DNA from: Schizophyllum amplum
Lineage: Eukaryota > Basidiomycota > Agaricomycetes > Agaricales > Schizophyllaceae
DNA: 64,000 nucleotides
Assembly (NCBI GenBank): GCA_007026445.1
Contig: VDMD01000007.1
Location: 1,054,001-1,118,000 of the forward strand
Direction of reading: 5' to 3'
The position numbers and the translations under genes were made by a program. Below are positions 43,529 through 53,963 of the stretch, piece after piece. Numbering within the stretch: position 1 is the stretch's first letter; every line of letters begins with the position of its first letter. The notes under the pieces are model-generated. The model saw nothing but the letters and a program-made list of their open reading frames with translations. It made no database searches and was not told the DNA's origin.

Positions 43529-45031
43529 CTACTCCGCCCAGAACGAAGCCTCGACCGTCCTCCACGGCGGTAAGCTTCGCTGGCACGCATACGCAAACTG
43601 AAGAGGCGTAGAACCGATCGAATGAGCCGCCTCGTACGCCACCCCAGGAAGGATCGAAAAGCTGTTGGTGCCGTGCATGAGCGCGCGGTCCGCGGGCGTG
43701 CAGCCTCCGAAGTAGGGCGAGATCAGGAGCGGCGCGTTGTACGCAGGTGAATAGGCGGCAGCCATGAACACGAACCCAGGCTCGATACTCGGTACAGGAG
43801 CAACCACTTGGCCGACGAGGGCAGAATCGACGTCCGCAGGACCTCCCGCGCGTTCGGCAGAGTCCGGAGCGATCTCTACCTCCTGTATCTGTTCGACGAA
43901 AGATACGACGTCTTCGAGTGCCGCGATGAGGTCGGCCTTGTTCTCCTTCTGCAAATTGATCTGCGCGTGTGCAGCCTTTCTCTTCAACATCCGTTGACCA
44001 GGGCTTCCCGAGCCTCGAGAGCGGTGCGCAAGCCACGAGGGATCATTACGAGCGCGGCGAGTATACTGAGCCCAAGCAGACGCGGAGGTGGTCGAGATCG
44101 CCTTCCGATGGCCGGAAAGCGAGGCGTCCGATGCGGCAGCAGATTCGATAGCGTTGCCAGAGCGTCGCGACGGGAGAAGAGAGCGATCGCCATCCTCGTA
44201 GTTCGAGTGTTTCGGATAGGCACCATAGCGGCGAGGAGAGGGCTCCTGACGGGCACATTCGTCTTCACACCAGCCGAGCACAGAGAATGTCCGCTTCGCC
44301 GAGGCGACGGGGGCCGCGAGTGGCGAGTCCTGTCCATCCATATTGACCAAAGGCGGGTTCCGCGGCCGCCCAGCGTGCACCTCGCCGTCGTCCTCGGATT
44401 CCGGCAGGTTGAGGTAGGTCGTCAGCGCGTCGCAGGTGTCGCTCGAGAAGCCTGGGTCCTCCGTTTCCATGATCATCGCGTCCAGCGCGGGCAGGAAGTC
44501 GTCCAGGACCTCGTCCTCCGTGATCGTCATCATCGTTGACCCCTTGCGCGACGCGTGGGCGATGCGCGATGCTTCGGGCGACGGGGCGAGCGATCGAGGA
44601 CGAGCAGGCCGTTCGTTGACCGCGCTGTTCGACATGGCGGGAGAGGGGGACGGGGAGAACGAGAGGGGGACGACGGTCGGAGTCTTCACTTTCGAGGGCG
44701 AGAAGATGAAGAGGTCGGATTTGACGGCGCTGGGCGGCGTGGAATAGATGGGGAAGGGGCTCGAGGAGGATCGGAGGAGGCCGAAGGTAGGCGTGGTAGC
44801 GCCCTCGATGGCGGCAGGTTCTCCTCGAGTGGACGCGAAGCGCTGAGGACTGGGAGACCCGTCGCTGTTCTTGGCGTGAGGCGAGCTCGGCATATGCAGA
44901 AAGTCGCTTATGGAGAAGACAGATTCGTGCTCTTGCTCGATCTTGAACGTTCCCGTAGTCGACGGGATGCTGAAGAGGTCTGATGAGGCGGAAGACTCGG
45001 AGGAAAGTGCGGTTATGGAGGCAGAGAACAT
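43529..45031 (-). CDS. Uncharacterised Ser/Pro-rich protein
   Basis: Single-exon gene of 500 codons that I do not recognise. The N-terminal half is low complexity (SSESSASSDLFSIPSTTG, SFSPSPSPAMSNSA). Short acidic elements (EDEVLDDFLPALDAMI, LNLPESEDDGEV) could be transactivation-like patches. A basic stretch QRMLKRKAAHAQ precedes a predicted helix LQKENKADLIAALEDVVSFVEQIQEVEIAP at about residues 370-400. The C-terminus (about 420-500) is hydrophobic and Gly/Pro-containing (FMAAAYSPAYNAPLLISPYFGG), ending FWAE and TAG. The even open frame and codon bias support a real gene. A basic segment plus a leucine helix would fit a DNA-binding protein, but I cannot assign a family. Confidence 0.6.
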   Translation of the reverse strand: MFSASITALSSESSASSDLFSIPSTTGTFKIEQEHESVFSISDFLHMPSSPHAKNSDGSPSPQRFASTRGEPAAIEGATTPTFGLLRSSSSPFPIYSTPPSAVKSDLFIFSPSKVKTPTVVPLSFSPSPSPAMSNSAVNERPARPRSLAPSPEASRIAHASRKGSTMMTITEDEVLDDFLPALDAMIMETEDPGFSSDTCDALTTYLNLPESEDDGEVHAGRPRNPPLVNMDGQDSPLAAPVASAKRTFSVLGWCEDECARQEPSPRRYGAYPKHSNYEDGDRSLLPSRRSGNAIESAAASDASLSGHRKAISTTSASAWAQYTRRARNDPSWLAHRSRGSGSPGQRMLKRKAAHAQINLQKENKADLIAALEDVVSFVEQIQEVEIAPDSAERAGGPADVDSALVGQVVAPVPSIEPGFVFMAAAYSPAYNAPLLISPYFGGCTPADRALMHGTNSFSILPGVAYEAAHSIGSTPLQFAYACQRSLPPWRTVEASFWAE

Positions 45032-45883
45032 ATTGATTGGTTTTCAAGTGAGATTGGGCGTTGTTCTGAGATAGTGTGATCTTGATAGTTCTGAGAGATG
45101 TCGAGAATACTGGTGGGTCGCCGGAGAGAATGCTGGAGGTGAGCGGACGCAGAAAGATGAATGTTTGGGTCAAGGTACCTCGGATACTTCCGAGCGGAGT
45201 CGCAATCCATTGTGGCGCAAGTCGGCCCGATGGCCGATCGCGTCTCACGCTCCGAAAGTTCAACCTTCATCAACCTCCATTGCCCCTTCGTCGTCTGCCT
45301 CTGTGCCATCGTCGGCTATCGATGTCGACCAAAATGGAGCAGAAAGAATGAAGTGAGAGTTTTGATGCCTATCGCGCACGAACAGGAAGCACAAGGCAAG
45401 CTCTTTTTGTCTGCCCACGAGCGTCCTTTCGCTCGAATGCGCCGCTGCCTCTGTTGACTCTGACCTGTCCACCGCCATGGTCGCCCTGGTACCTCAAGTC
45501 TGCTTCCTCCGTGGAAGTCTTTCCGCTTCCGGAGACAAAGTTCATTTTTCCCAGGGCCGTGCTTCTCCCTTATTGTCTCGCTCCCGCGGCTCTTATTGTC
45601 AAGCATCTCCCTGGCATCGCCCCACGTGCGCCTACGCGCGGCTGCATTCTATGACCCGTCAAACCCGACGACGGTGGTAGGCCGTCCTTATTGTCTTTGG
45701 TGTGCTGTGGGCGCCCTAGGACCACGGCATGCATGCTATGCTTACGATACTCTCGGGCGGGGCTTGGTGCGCGCCGCGTATAAAAGTGACGACGAGAGCA
45801 TAGGAGAAAACCTGTCTACCGCTATTGCAAAGCCCAGACACCCTAGTGCTTAACCGCCTAACAACCACAACTACACTCGCACC
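45032..45883. other. Intergenic upstream of pheromone-like gene
   Basis: About 850 bases. Several short frames lack codon bias or conservation. It ends with the TATA box at 45779-45786 and a 5' UTR-like stretch (CACAACTACACTCGCACC) before the ATG at 45884. Confidence 0.45.
45779..45786 (+). promoter_or_regulatory. TATA box of pheromone-precursor gene
   Basis: TATAAAAG 105 bp upstream of the ATG at 45884. This is a strong consensus and supports real transcription of the small gene. Confidence 0.65.
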
Positions 45884-46099
45884 ATGGACTTCTTCCGGGA
45901 GCTCTCGCTATCCAGCACCAACCCCACCTCGTCGTCCGCGCCTTCGGGCCCCTGCGACCACGCACACACGACTTCGGACTGCTCATCGACGCGCCACGAC
46001 GCAGCAGCACCGGTGTCGGACGCCAGTGTCGACGATGTCGAGCTCGCACCAGCCGACTACGAACGGAGTACCGTGGCGTTCTACTGCGTCGTAGCATAA
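45884..46099 (+). CDS. CaaX mating-pheromone precursor (B-mating-type-like)
   Basis: A 71-codon open frame with every hallmark of basidiomycete lipopeptide pheromone precursors. It starts MDFFRELSLSS (these precursors typically start MD-x-F). It has a Ser/Thr/Asp/Ala-rich pro-region, a charged Glu60-Arg61 doublet where the pro-region is normally cut, and a C-terminal CVVA, a CaaX box for farnesylation, cleavage and carboxyl methylation at Cys68. The predicted mature core (STVAFYC) is shorter than the usual 9-14 residues, so an alternative cut upstream is possible. A consensus TATA box is 105 bp upstream. There is no STE3-type receptor in the window, so this may be a stray or non-mating-type pheromone gene or the edge of a B locus. 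It lies 489 bp from a foldback transposon. No intron is needed. Confidence 0.75.
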   Translation: MDFFRELSLSSTNPTSSSAPSGPCDHAHTTSDCSSTRHDAAAPVSDASVDDVELAPADYERSTVAFYCVVA

Positions 46100-46587
46100 C
46101 GCTGCTATCCACGCCCCAAGGCGACACGCCTCGTATGTCGCATTATTTTGCGGCGCCTGCTCCATTCTCACTGACTATTCTCGTAGATGGGCCACCATGC
46201 CTGTCACATAACTTCGACATCGCCTGCACCGGCTTGCACGCCGCGATCCACACCCTCCTTCTTTCGTACTATCTTCGTCTCTCCGTTATCCTTATTTCTT
46301 TTCTCCCATCATCACTGTTCTTTCTTATGCGACCCCGTTGTCGCTGTACACTACTGTACTTTCTACTTTGGACCAGTCGGACGAGGACCTACATAACATA
46401 TGAGACTCGCACGCATTCTACCCTGTATTCGTTACAGTTCTAGGATCTCTCTCTCTTACTTATCATCTCGTACCCCGCCAGGGGGTACTCTTTTTCTTCA
46501 TAACCAGCCAGCTACACCGTATATTCTTATGAATGCCGATGCCTGGAATTTATGGCCATTATCGGCGGCGACGCCGAAGCGCCTTCA
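46100..46587 (+). other. Intergenic, 3' flank of pheromone gene
   Basis: Pyrimidine- and AT-rich sequence with no supported gene. It ends with the TCA target duplication of the foldback element (46585-46587). Confidence 0.45.
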
Positions 46588-47100
46588 CACTACAGGCGGA
46601 CGGGAATATGTCGTTGGACATACTGTTAGTCATTTTTGTAACCATATATACTAAATTACTGCTGCAAAACTAAGTCAATATCGCATGTGAAGAATAATGT
46701 TTGTCTTCAGAGAAACATCAGGTTTGACCTTCGGACATATGTCACGTATCCCGGCCGTCAAAGGCTTCGGGATATCTTATCTTCGCCCACGGGCATACGT
46801 CAGCGATAACCGCGGATATTTTCAATGTATGACCAGATTCCCATTGTTCTTCCGGTCATACATTGAAAATATCCGCGGTTATCGCTGACGTATGCCCGTG
46901 GGCGAAGATAAGATATCCCGAAGCCTTTGACGGCCGGGATACGTGACATATGTCCGAAGGTCAAACCTGATGTTTCTCTGAAGACAAACATTATTCTTCA
47001 CATGCGATATTGACTTAGTTTTGCAGCAGTAATTTAGTATATATGGTTACCAAAATGACCAACAGTATGTCCAACGACATATTCCCGTCCGCCTGTAGTG
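46588..47100. mobile_element. Foldback MITE with CACTA termini and 3-bp TCA target duplication
   Basis: A 513-bp element that is almost entirely one inverted repeat. Arms 46588-46834 and 46854-47100 (247 bp each) are nearly perfect complements; I see only mismatches near 46640-46650. A 19-base loop (46835-46853) separates them. The ends are CACTACAGGCGG and its complement. The element is bounded by TCA on the left (46585-46587) and TCA on the right (47101-47103). CACTA ends and a 3-bp duplication are the signature of CACTA/EnSpm DNA transposons. With no transposase and this structure it is a non-autonomous foldback copy. The near-identity of the arms suggests recent insertion or conversion between them. 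It sits between the pheromone-like gene and SDHC, ending 111 bp upstream of the SDHC start. Confidence 0.85.
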
Positions 47101-47211
47101 TCATCAATGAGACGAAAACACGTGAAATCTGATTGGCTCCCGCATGTCGCCCCGGTTCCGGCCATTGCCGTTCACATCTTGTCCTCCACCTTCTCCTGCT
47201 CGCTGGCCGTA

Positions 47212-47952
47212 ATGCTCGCTACTCGCGCTCTTGGTCTCGGTCCAGCCCTTCGGCGGTCAGCGTTTGCCCAGAGCAGTGCGTGAAATAACAATAAACTCGA
47301 GCTCGCTGTCGCTAACGTCGAGCAGAGCGCGCCGTCGCGCGCAATGTCGTCAGCAAGCGGTGAGCGCGGATGTGTATATTATGCAGCGAGAGATTGGCTG
47401 ACGTGAGGTGGCTAGTTCTGTCCAGATCCAGTCGCTGAAGCCGTCTGCGACGGAGGGAATCCTCAACGAGCAGCGTCTCCGCCGGCCCAACAGCCCGCAC
47501 ATGACGATCTACCAGCCGCAGTTGACGTGGTACAGCTCGATCTTCAACCGTATCACTGGATGTGCTCTCAGTGGCCGTGCGTCAGACTTACCGTCTTCCG
47601 AGCCAAACCCACTGACCTACCCATGCAGTCCTCTATGGCTTCTCCCTCGCGTACCTCTTCGTGCCGGGCACCTTTGACAGCGCGCACGTAGTTGACTTCG
47701 TCGCTGGCATGCCAGAGGTCATCAAGTACGCCGGCAAGACCGTCCTCGCCCTCCCCTTCGCCTACCACTCCATGAACGGCCTGCGCCATCTCGGTTGGGA
47801 CATGGGCAAATGTGCGTCATCGCCCGTTTATTGCTGGCCGCCGATCACTGACACGGAACTCGCCAGTCTTGACGCTCAAGAACTCCTACCGCGCCGGCTA
47901 CGCCATGCTTGCCGCGACCGGCGTCTCGACCATCGCCCTCGTTCTCATGTAA
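47212..47952 (+). CDS. SDHC: Succinate dehydrogenase cytochrome b subunit (SDHC)
   Basis: Membrane anchor of mitochondrial complex II, carrying heme b and part of the ubiquinone site. The ATG at 47212 ([20 protein letters not shown]) encodes an Arg/Ala-rich mitochondrial presequence. After an intron (donor about 47277-47283, acceptor near 47413) comes [20 protein letters not shown], then the family signature [14 protein letters not shown] and [14 protein letters not shown]. An intron follows, then helix [13 protein letters not shown], then [20 protein letters not shown] with the heme-ligand histidine. A last exon is [15 protein letters not shown] plus helix [15 protein letters not shown] at 47950-47952. 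Three membrane segments as expected. The exact first splice is uncertain: GTGCGT or GTGAAA donors are 4 bases apart and only the latter keeps frame. Confidence 0.9.
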
Positions 47953-48061
47953 TTCTATACGGGATTGTAGAATAAATATCGTCAAATACCCGATCGTTCC
48001 TTCGACCCTTGGACGTAACCGAGGGCTTCACGATCGAGCTGCGCGCAAGCAAAACCTACTC

Positions 48062-49578
48062 TCATTTATTCGACGTCCTCAGCTTGCTGGCATCCACATG
48101 CAAGAAGCCCATCAGCATTTCCAGGATCTCGTTCCCTCCCAAACGCTCGATCTCGGCATACGTTTGCTGCTCTAGTTTCTGCATCACCACAAGTGTGTAG
48201 TCATATGACTTCGTTGTGGTCCTCAGGTGGTCGATGGCCTTTCTCTTGAGCGTCGGTGTACTTGGGCGTGCTTTTAGGATGTCTGTGGGGAACAGGGTCA
48301 GCAAGCGCAAAGCCTGACGTACAGCGAGTATCCGCACCTGGCAACAAAGGGTCCTGCACGTTCGCCTGGATTCCGTGTATCATCGGAAAGGAATATTTCC
48401 CCTCCGAGATGTCGTCTGCGAAGCCTTTCGTTTCTGTGTACTACGCTTGCATGATCAGCCTCTCCTGAGGGGCCCGTCAGAGTGGCCGCATATACCTCTG
48501 TGCTGTACAGGTTCATGAAGTCGTCGCGGATCTGGCCATATATGCCTATCAGGTTCATGAGAGGGGAATAATCCCTGACTGAGGTGAGCATCCTTCCATC
48601 CTAGGCGACGACAAGGATGCTCACTTATCCATGTTCGCAGTCGCACATGCCATCATCAAGCGCGCACCGAGACGCAACATGCCGCTCGCCTCTGTTGGTT
48701 TACACCGGTGAGTAAGGCGAAACCAAGACTCTGACCGACGAACATACTCCCGTTGATCATGCGCAAATATTCTTCCTCAGAGGGACATCTGTGCGTATCC
48801 CGCCAGAGAATGTCGAGCCCCTGACCTCGCATGAGGGAGAGGAATTCGTCTGCGGAGCTGGTTAGTTGCTTATCTATATTTGATATTCAGTGGCCTGCCG
48901 CTCATCATCGAACAGCTTTCCATCGGACTGCTGAGACCAAGACTCGCCTGTCAGTATGTCCTCGAGGCTTGGGCTCTTGACGGTGCAGAAGGGGCGCAGC
49001 TTGGCGAGATCGGCGTACGCCTTGCTGCACGCGTAGTTCGCCGCGTTCATGGTTTGCGGGATGCCGTATACTATGTGGGCGGCTGTTCATCGTGTTGATT
49101 GCGAGCTATGCATGTCAGACAGTCGAAGCCCCACGCACCAGGTTGCCCGCGTCGCATGTCCGAGTTGTCCTCGATGTCGTCTAGCCTGTTTTGTATTCAG
49201 CCCAACTTCGCGGTTATGCTTAGGCTGTTTCTGCTTAATACGCACATGAGCGACGCGGCGTGCAGGTCGGCGACGATCTGCGTGACGAGCAGCGCGGCTT
49301 GGGGTGGGACACCGAGCCACAGATTGAGCCCCGCGATGAGCTTGCCGCGGATGTCCTTGCCCTTGTGCGCGGCGGTGTAGGCGAAGGGCTGCATGATGGC
49401 CTTGGAGGATGGCGGTGAGCAGCAGCTCGACGCGGACGGTCGCACTTGGTTTCAAGTGCGAGGTGCGACTACTAGGTGGCAACTTTGCTTTCCCCCTCGG
49501 AGTACTTACCGCTTCATCTTCCTTCGCGTGCGCTGCTTCTGAGGGCAGGTGCGCGAGAACGTCGTCGAAGAGGGACAT
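48062..49578 (-). CDS. Geranylgeranyl diphosphate synthase
   Basis: Condenses isopentenyl diphosphate with farnesyl (or shorter) diphosphate to C20, feeding protein geranylgeranylation, carotenoids and diterpenes. The start at 49578 gives [20 protein letters not shown] short exon ending LETK splices to [20 protein letters not shown] with [14 protein letters not shown], then ADLHAASLM. The first aspartate-rich motif ([14 protein letters not shown]) follows an intron. Then come [45 protein letters not shown] and [11 protein letters not shown] (second aspartate motif, DDxxN as in fungal GGPP synthases). The end is [20 protein letters not shown] and [15 protein letters not shown], stop at 48062. 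Around eight exons. All catalytic motifs are intact. Convergent with SDHC, 109 bp apart. Confidence 0.92.
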
Positions 49579-50294
49579 GGTGGTGGTCAGATACACGACG
49601 GGCCCGAGGCGGGCGGCGTCTGGCCGGCGTTATCGATGGCGTCGTACGACACGGCCTCTACTGAGATGTAAAATGGGCGCTCCGGGACGGAGGGAGGGAT
49701 GATTGACGCAGTTGACTCACTAGGGTCCCACCTTTCGCGCTCAAGGATGCAGTGGCTGAGCGCTGTGGGTTGGGAGGACAGCAGAATATGGCGACAAAAA
49801 TTGTTGCCATTGTGATATTATGTAAGGCGTGTACTGATACGGCCCTGATATCGCGCTGTCTAATGGGCGGGAAACAAAAAGACTCCAGTATTTGGACGAA
49901 AGGCCAAGCCGACGCCATGATGATGGATTGAAAAGTCAGTTCGGATTCGGGAGCGATGCGCACTGTCATCACGTGATATGAGGTTCGACTTCCAGTGCCA
50001 CCCCAAACTTCAAAGTGAAGTAGCTGTCGTCCGCCGGCGTTACGCTGACATTTCGTCCCGAGATGAAGGAGAAAGAATCATCGCATAATGGTACATACAG
50101 TGTGTTACACAGATAAATAAACCTATAAGTTAGATGCATAGGGATCAAGCAGTGTTCCGTAAGTGGTCCTTCCGGGCTACACAACTTCCATAGGGTATCG
50201 CGCCGGCAGCCAGAGTACGATCGTAACATAGGGAGAGACATAGAGATGGTCGGCAAGATTCAATGCTCGGCCAACGGCATCTGCTGCGGCGTCT
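49579..50294. other. Intergenic between GGPP synthase start and cyclin stop
   Basis: About 716 bases with the GGPP synthase promoter and the cyclin 3' flank. I see no supported gene; small minus-strand frames here lack bias. Confidence 0.4.
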
Positions 50295-51274
50295 TCACAA
50301 GACGACCACCGCACAGATCTCGTCCAGCGGCGTATCGCTGAGCACGAGGTGTGGCTTCGAAGCGGCGACCGTGCGGACGGGCTTGTGTGCCTTTTGTGCA
50401 GACGCGCAGACAGAGCGGCGGGCTGCGTCGTCCACGAGCGCTGCTGGCGAGCAGGGGTAGACCTCGGCTGGAGAGATGATTGCGGAGGGCGGAGTGCGTG
50501 GCGGACTCGAGTCAACGGACGACACGGGGCTGGTGGGCACGTCGCGCAGGACTTCTTCGATCTCGTCCGCTTGCGCGAAGTGGTGGACATTGGGGCAACG
50601 GTGCCGCCGCGAGGGGCTGGGCTCTTCGCAGCTGAGTATGGCGCCGCAGTGCGGAAGCAGATTGTCCTCCGTGATGCCCAGGGTAAAATCGAGGACGCCG
50701 AGGAACTCGCGCTCGATGAGACCGATGTCCGCCTTCGAGAATTCGCCGGTGTACCGTGCCCAGTGGCTATTCTTCGGGGAAGAGTCGTTGAGGTACTGGG
50801 AGGGATGTTAGATTTCGATTCATACAGCGCGACGTGGCAGGGAACATACCTTGGCTGCAACGATAAGGGCGCCGAGGAAGATGCGCTCGTGCACGTAGGC
50901 GTCGGACGCCACGCGCAGGTGCGGCTTGCACCGATCGATGTAGGCGAGGAGAACGAGCACGACGGTGATGGGAACTTCGGAGCGTGCGATGACTTGCGCG
51001 ACGAGCTCGGTGAACTTGGCACGTTTGGGGTCGCCGCGAGACGAACGGCCGCGGGTGGACATGTTCGGGCGCCCAAGGGCGTAATCGACGGTGTCAACGG
51101 TCACGTCCACGATGTAATCTGTAGATGATAGTTGAGTGTCGTGAATATTTCATGATAGGATGCTAACGTACCGATCACTGCGCGATTGACCGGGACGTCT
51201 AGGACATCCGCAATCGCAGGATGATGGAGAGCCGGGTCGACGAGGCTAAGGTGGTGCACAATGCGCGACTTCAT
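50295..51274 (-). CDS. Pcl/Pho80-type cyclin
   Basis: Regulatory subunit for a Pho85/CDK5-like kinase, involved in nutrient and cell-cycle signalling in fungi. The start at 51274 gives MKSRIVHHLSLVDPALHH, then an intron (about 51170-51125), then VDTVDYALGRPNM. The cyclin box spans the join after a third exon: AKFTELVAQVIARSEVPITV with VLVLLAYIDRCKPHLRV, HERIFLGALIVAAK, then YLNDSSPKNSHWARYTGEF with SKADIGLIEREFLGVLDFTLG (the family's N-S-x-W and IN/E-REFL motifs). After the box is a Ser/Pro-rich tail (SSPPRTPPSAIISPAEVYP) with several S/T-P sites, ending ICAVVVL and the stop at 50295. It is the length and layout expected for this cyclin class. Confidence 0.85.
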
Positions 51275-52578
51275 GGTGATTGAGGCGGGGTGGAAGAGCC
51301 AAGATGAGTCTAAAATCTGGAGGCGGGGGCGGCTGCAGTTGACGACATGCCTCGACCATCGAGGCTCTTATATGAGCAGACGGAAGACATGCCAAGATTC
51401 CGGTGCGCTGATAGCGCGTGTAGGGTATGAAAAGAACGTCGAGGCCGTTCCCGTATTTGGCGCAAGGTTTACGGGCCTGGATTGTACGCTCTGGACTCGC
51501 TGATCCGGAAAACAAAATGACGGGCGGAGGTCGGGCCCTCTGGGATTGATGTGCTCTGGGATATGATCTCTATCCGCACCCCGCCGTCTCAATCCCGTGA
51601 TTGTTGTGTCTCGATTTCTCGACGGAGTCGAGTACAGAGACAGCCACAGATTTTGGGACCTCCCATTGAGCGCGCCAGCGTATTCTTCATGTTCGTTCGT
51701 AATTCCGCATGACCACGCGGGCCACCCTGGGACGGGGAGGACCAGGGGAGGACGTCCGTGTACGAACGTTCTGGGTGATGATGAGGGTATGAGCAAGGCC
51801 TGGATGCGGCGCGCGCAGGATGCCGGCACGCATGCCGCATATTTCTCATTGGCTGAAGGCGCTCGGCATCTCGGCTCTGCTTGGACCTCCCTCCAGGACG
51901 GTCTGGAGGCAGATTTTCTACATATTCCTCTCTGCGCTGTACAATCACCTGCAACCTACTGATCTCTGAGACTCAATCTCTACGACGCTATCTGTGTTCC
52001 AGATCCCCTGCAACGGAGGCAATGTAAGCAACCTCGTCAACTGAATCCTGGGTGCGAGCAATTCGGGCTGCATTCCATCGGAACGGTAGCGCTCTGACGT
52101 GAAGATAACTGGCCGGAGGTCCTGATGACGGGTGGGCTCGTCAGAGTTCGGAAAAGTACCGTTCCGATTGCTTGCGCGAAGCTCGTCCGGTACGTTCGCT
52201 CTGCTGCAAGGGACCCGACTCGACCGAGGATTCTGCTAGCAAGCCCGGGCCTGCTCTGCTGTCCGAGATACTCATACTTCCTTGCGCCTTCCGTATCTTT
52301 CGCATATCTCCCTCTCGCTGTTCTACCTTCTCTTCCCCGGTTCGAACGGCGTCGGTCACGGTACGACTTCCCACCGAGCCACCAGCCACGCGATCCGGCG
52401 TCTGCCGCCGACGTTGATGTGACGTATGTGACGTTGAACATGTGCCTGCTGCACCTTTTCTGGAACAAGGCGCTTGCCATCCAGAAAACCGCCATCTCTT
52501 CCAGTTTTCTCTTCATCTAGTCTACATCGCTGCGCCCGCTGCTCCTCTCAGCGAAATTGTAAGGCCCCGCTGAAGTCA
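51275..52578. other. Divergent intergenic region
   Basis: About 1.3 kb between the cyclin and an uncharacterised gene. Several frames of 60-160 codons occur on both strands but overlap one another and lack bias, so I do not call them. No repeat or RNA gene seen. Confidence 0.4.
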
Positions 52579-53575
52579 ATGTCTAGCCCTTTCCTCTTCC
52601 CGCCACACAGGGCCACAAATTCGCGACGGCACCCACGTCAGTCGTCGGAGCGGTATAATCGGGCAGAAGATGTCCTCCAGCTACGCCCATGCGACGTTGT
52701 GGGTGTATTCCTCGGCTGCAGCGGACTCGTTCGCAGACTTCGCATCTCGCAAGTTCGCCTATACGAGGAGCGGGAATCGCCGATGCACGAGGTCCTACGT
52801 GTCGACTTTTACGACAGGCAGACAGGGTTGCGCAATTGCATCTTCGTCGAGCGAGCTGCGCCAGCCGAGGTATGTTTGTATATTCACCAGCCTGGCCACC
52901 CATCCCTGCTAGTTGATCATGGCAGGTCGTCCTCGACGCCGACAGCGGCGTCTTCAAGACCTTAGCATGTCTATTCAGTGGGGGCGAGGCTGTGGATAGC
53001 TTTCTCATACCTTGTCGTCGTGACTATATGGATCGACCAAGAGAGCTGTCCCGCACCCATTACCGGCTGCTTCACGCACTTCGGCTGTATCCCGAGCAGC
53101 AGATGTCGTTCGCAAAGCTCGCTGTCGCGTGCTCTATCATGAGCCAAAAGCAGCCAATGTATAAGTCGCTCACCGCGCAGTGCTTCTGGTATGCGCGGTC
53201 CATCTTGGGTATCGTAACACTCGACGCAGGTTCGTTGGTCATATCTATGTCAGGTTTAAACCGACCGCTGTCTCCAGGATGTCTCTTGCGCGTGTCTGCT
53301 ACTCCAGATGAAGCAGATGCCAAAAAAAATGCTTTGTATCGAGGAGTCAAGGCGCTAGCGCAGGCTCGTGTTGACCATCACCGAAAATCTGATTACGCCG
53401 ACTTCAGAAAGGCTTGGAGGATATTTAAGCGAAGATTATCAGATGCGTGAGTGTCTTTCGCTCTGGCGACCTATTCATTACTTATTGTTTTGACACTAGA
53501 GCTGCTATGAATCGAGGAGCGCACGACAGCACTCGGTCGCGGAATCTCTACACCGACCAGGCCCCGTATTTGTAA
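52579..53575 (+). CDS. Uncharacterised protein
   Basis: I do not recognise the family. The ATG at 52579 (MSSPFLFPPHRATN) opens an exon with LRPCDVVGVFLGCSGLVRRL and VLRVDFYDRQTGLRNCIFVE, ending at about 52870. A 56-nt intron leads to VVLDADSGVFKTLACLF and the longest exon, with DRPRELSRTHYRLLHALRLY and SFAKLAVACSIMSQKQ. An intron at about 53444-53503 leads to a short last exon ending TDQAPYL, TAA at 53573-53575. The mix of basic and aromatic residues and good codon bias support a real gene. The start is uncertain (52670 is an alternative in another frame). No signal peptide or membrane span is apparent. Confidence 0.5.
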
Positions 53576-53963
53576 TATAAGGCACTGGACGGCTAGATAG
53601 ACGGTCTATAACTACACGTATCTCTATTACCAGGACTGGCGGGAGATTGACCTTGCTTGGCTCGTGAAATCATGGTACGCGGTGCTGCGTATAAAAATCT
53701 TCCGCGCCTCAAAACCGGCTTACCGGCTGCCCGAAGTCTGGCCCGAGGCTTTCGTGCCTCACAGACGTACTTATCATCCAATGACACCGCACATTTGTAG
53801 TGCGTTCATGTGCTTCATAAAGTGGGCATTGGTATATCGTAGAGCTGAGAACTCGGAAGGTAGAATGTAAGTAAGTTCGACACTGAGGGATCGGCTGCAT
53901 TGCATATATTCTAATAAGCATATGCAGAGATAGTAAGTAGCTGGTGGACACTGGAGAGTATAA
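53576..53963. other. Intergenic
   Basis: Convergent 3' flanks; I see nothing supported. Confidence 0.4.

Noticed and set aside
51597..51962. Frames of about 120 codons on both strands in the cyclin upstream region
   Set aside because: Mutually overlapping, no bias, no family resemblance.
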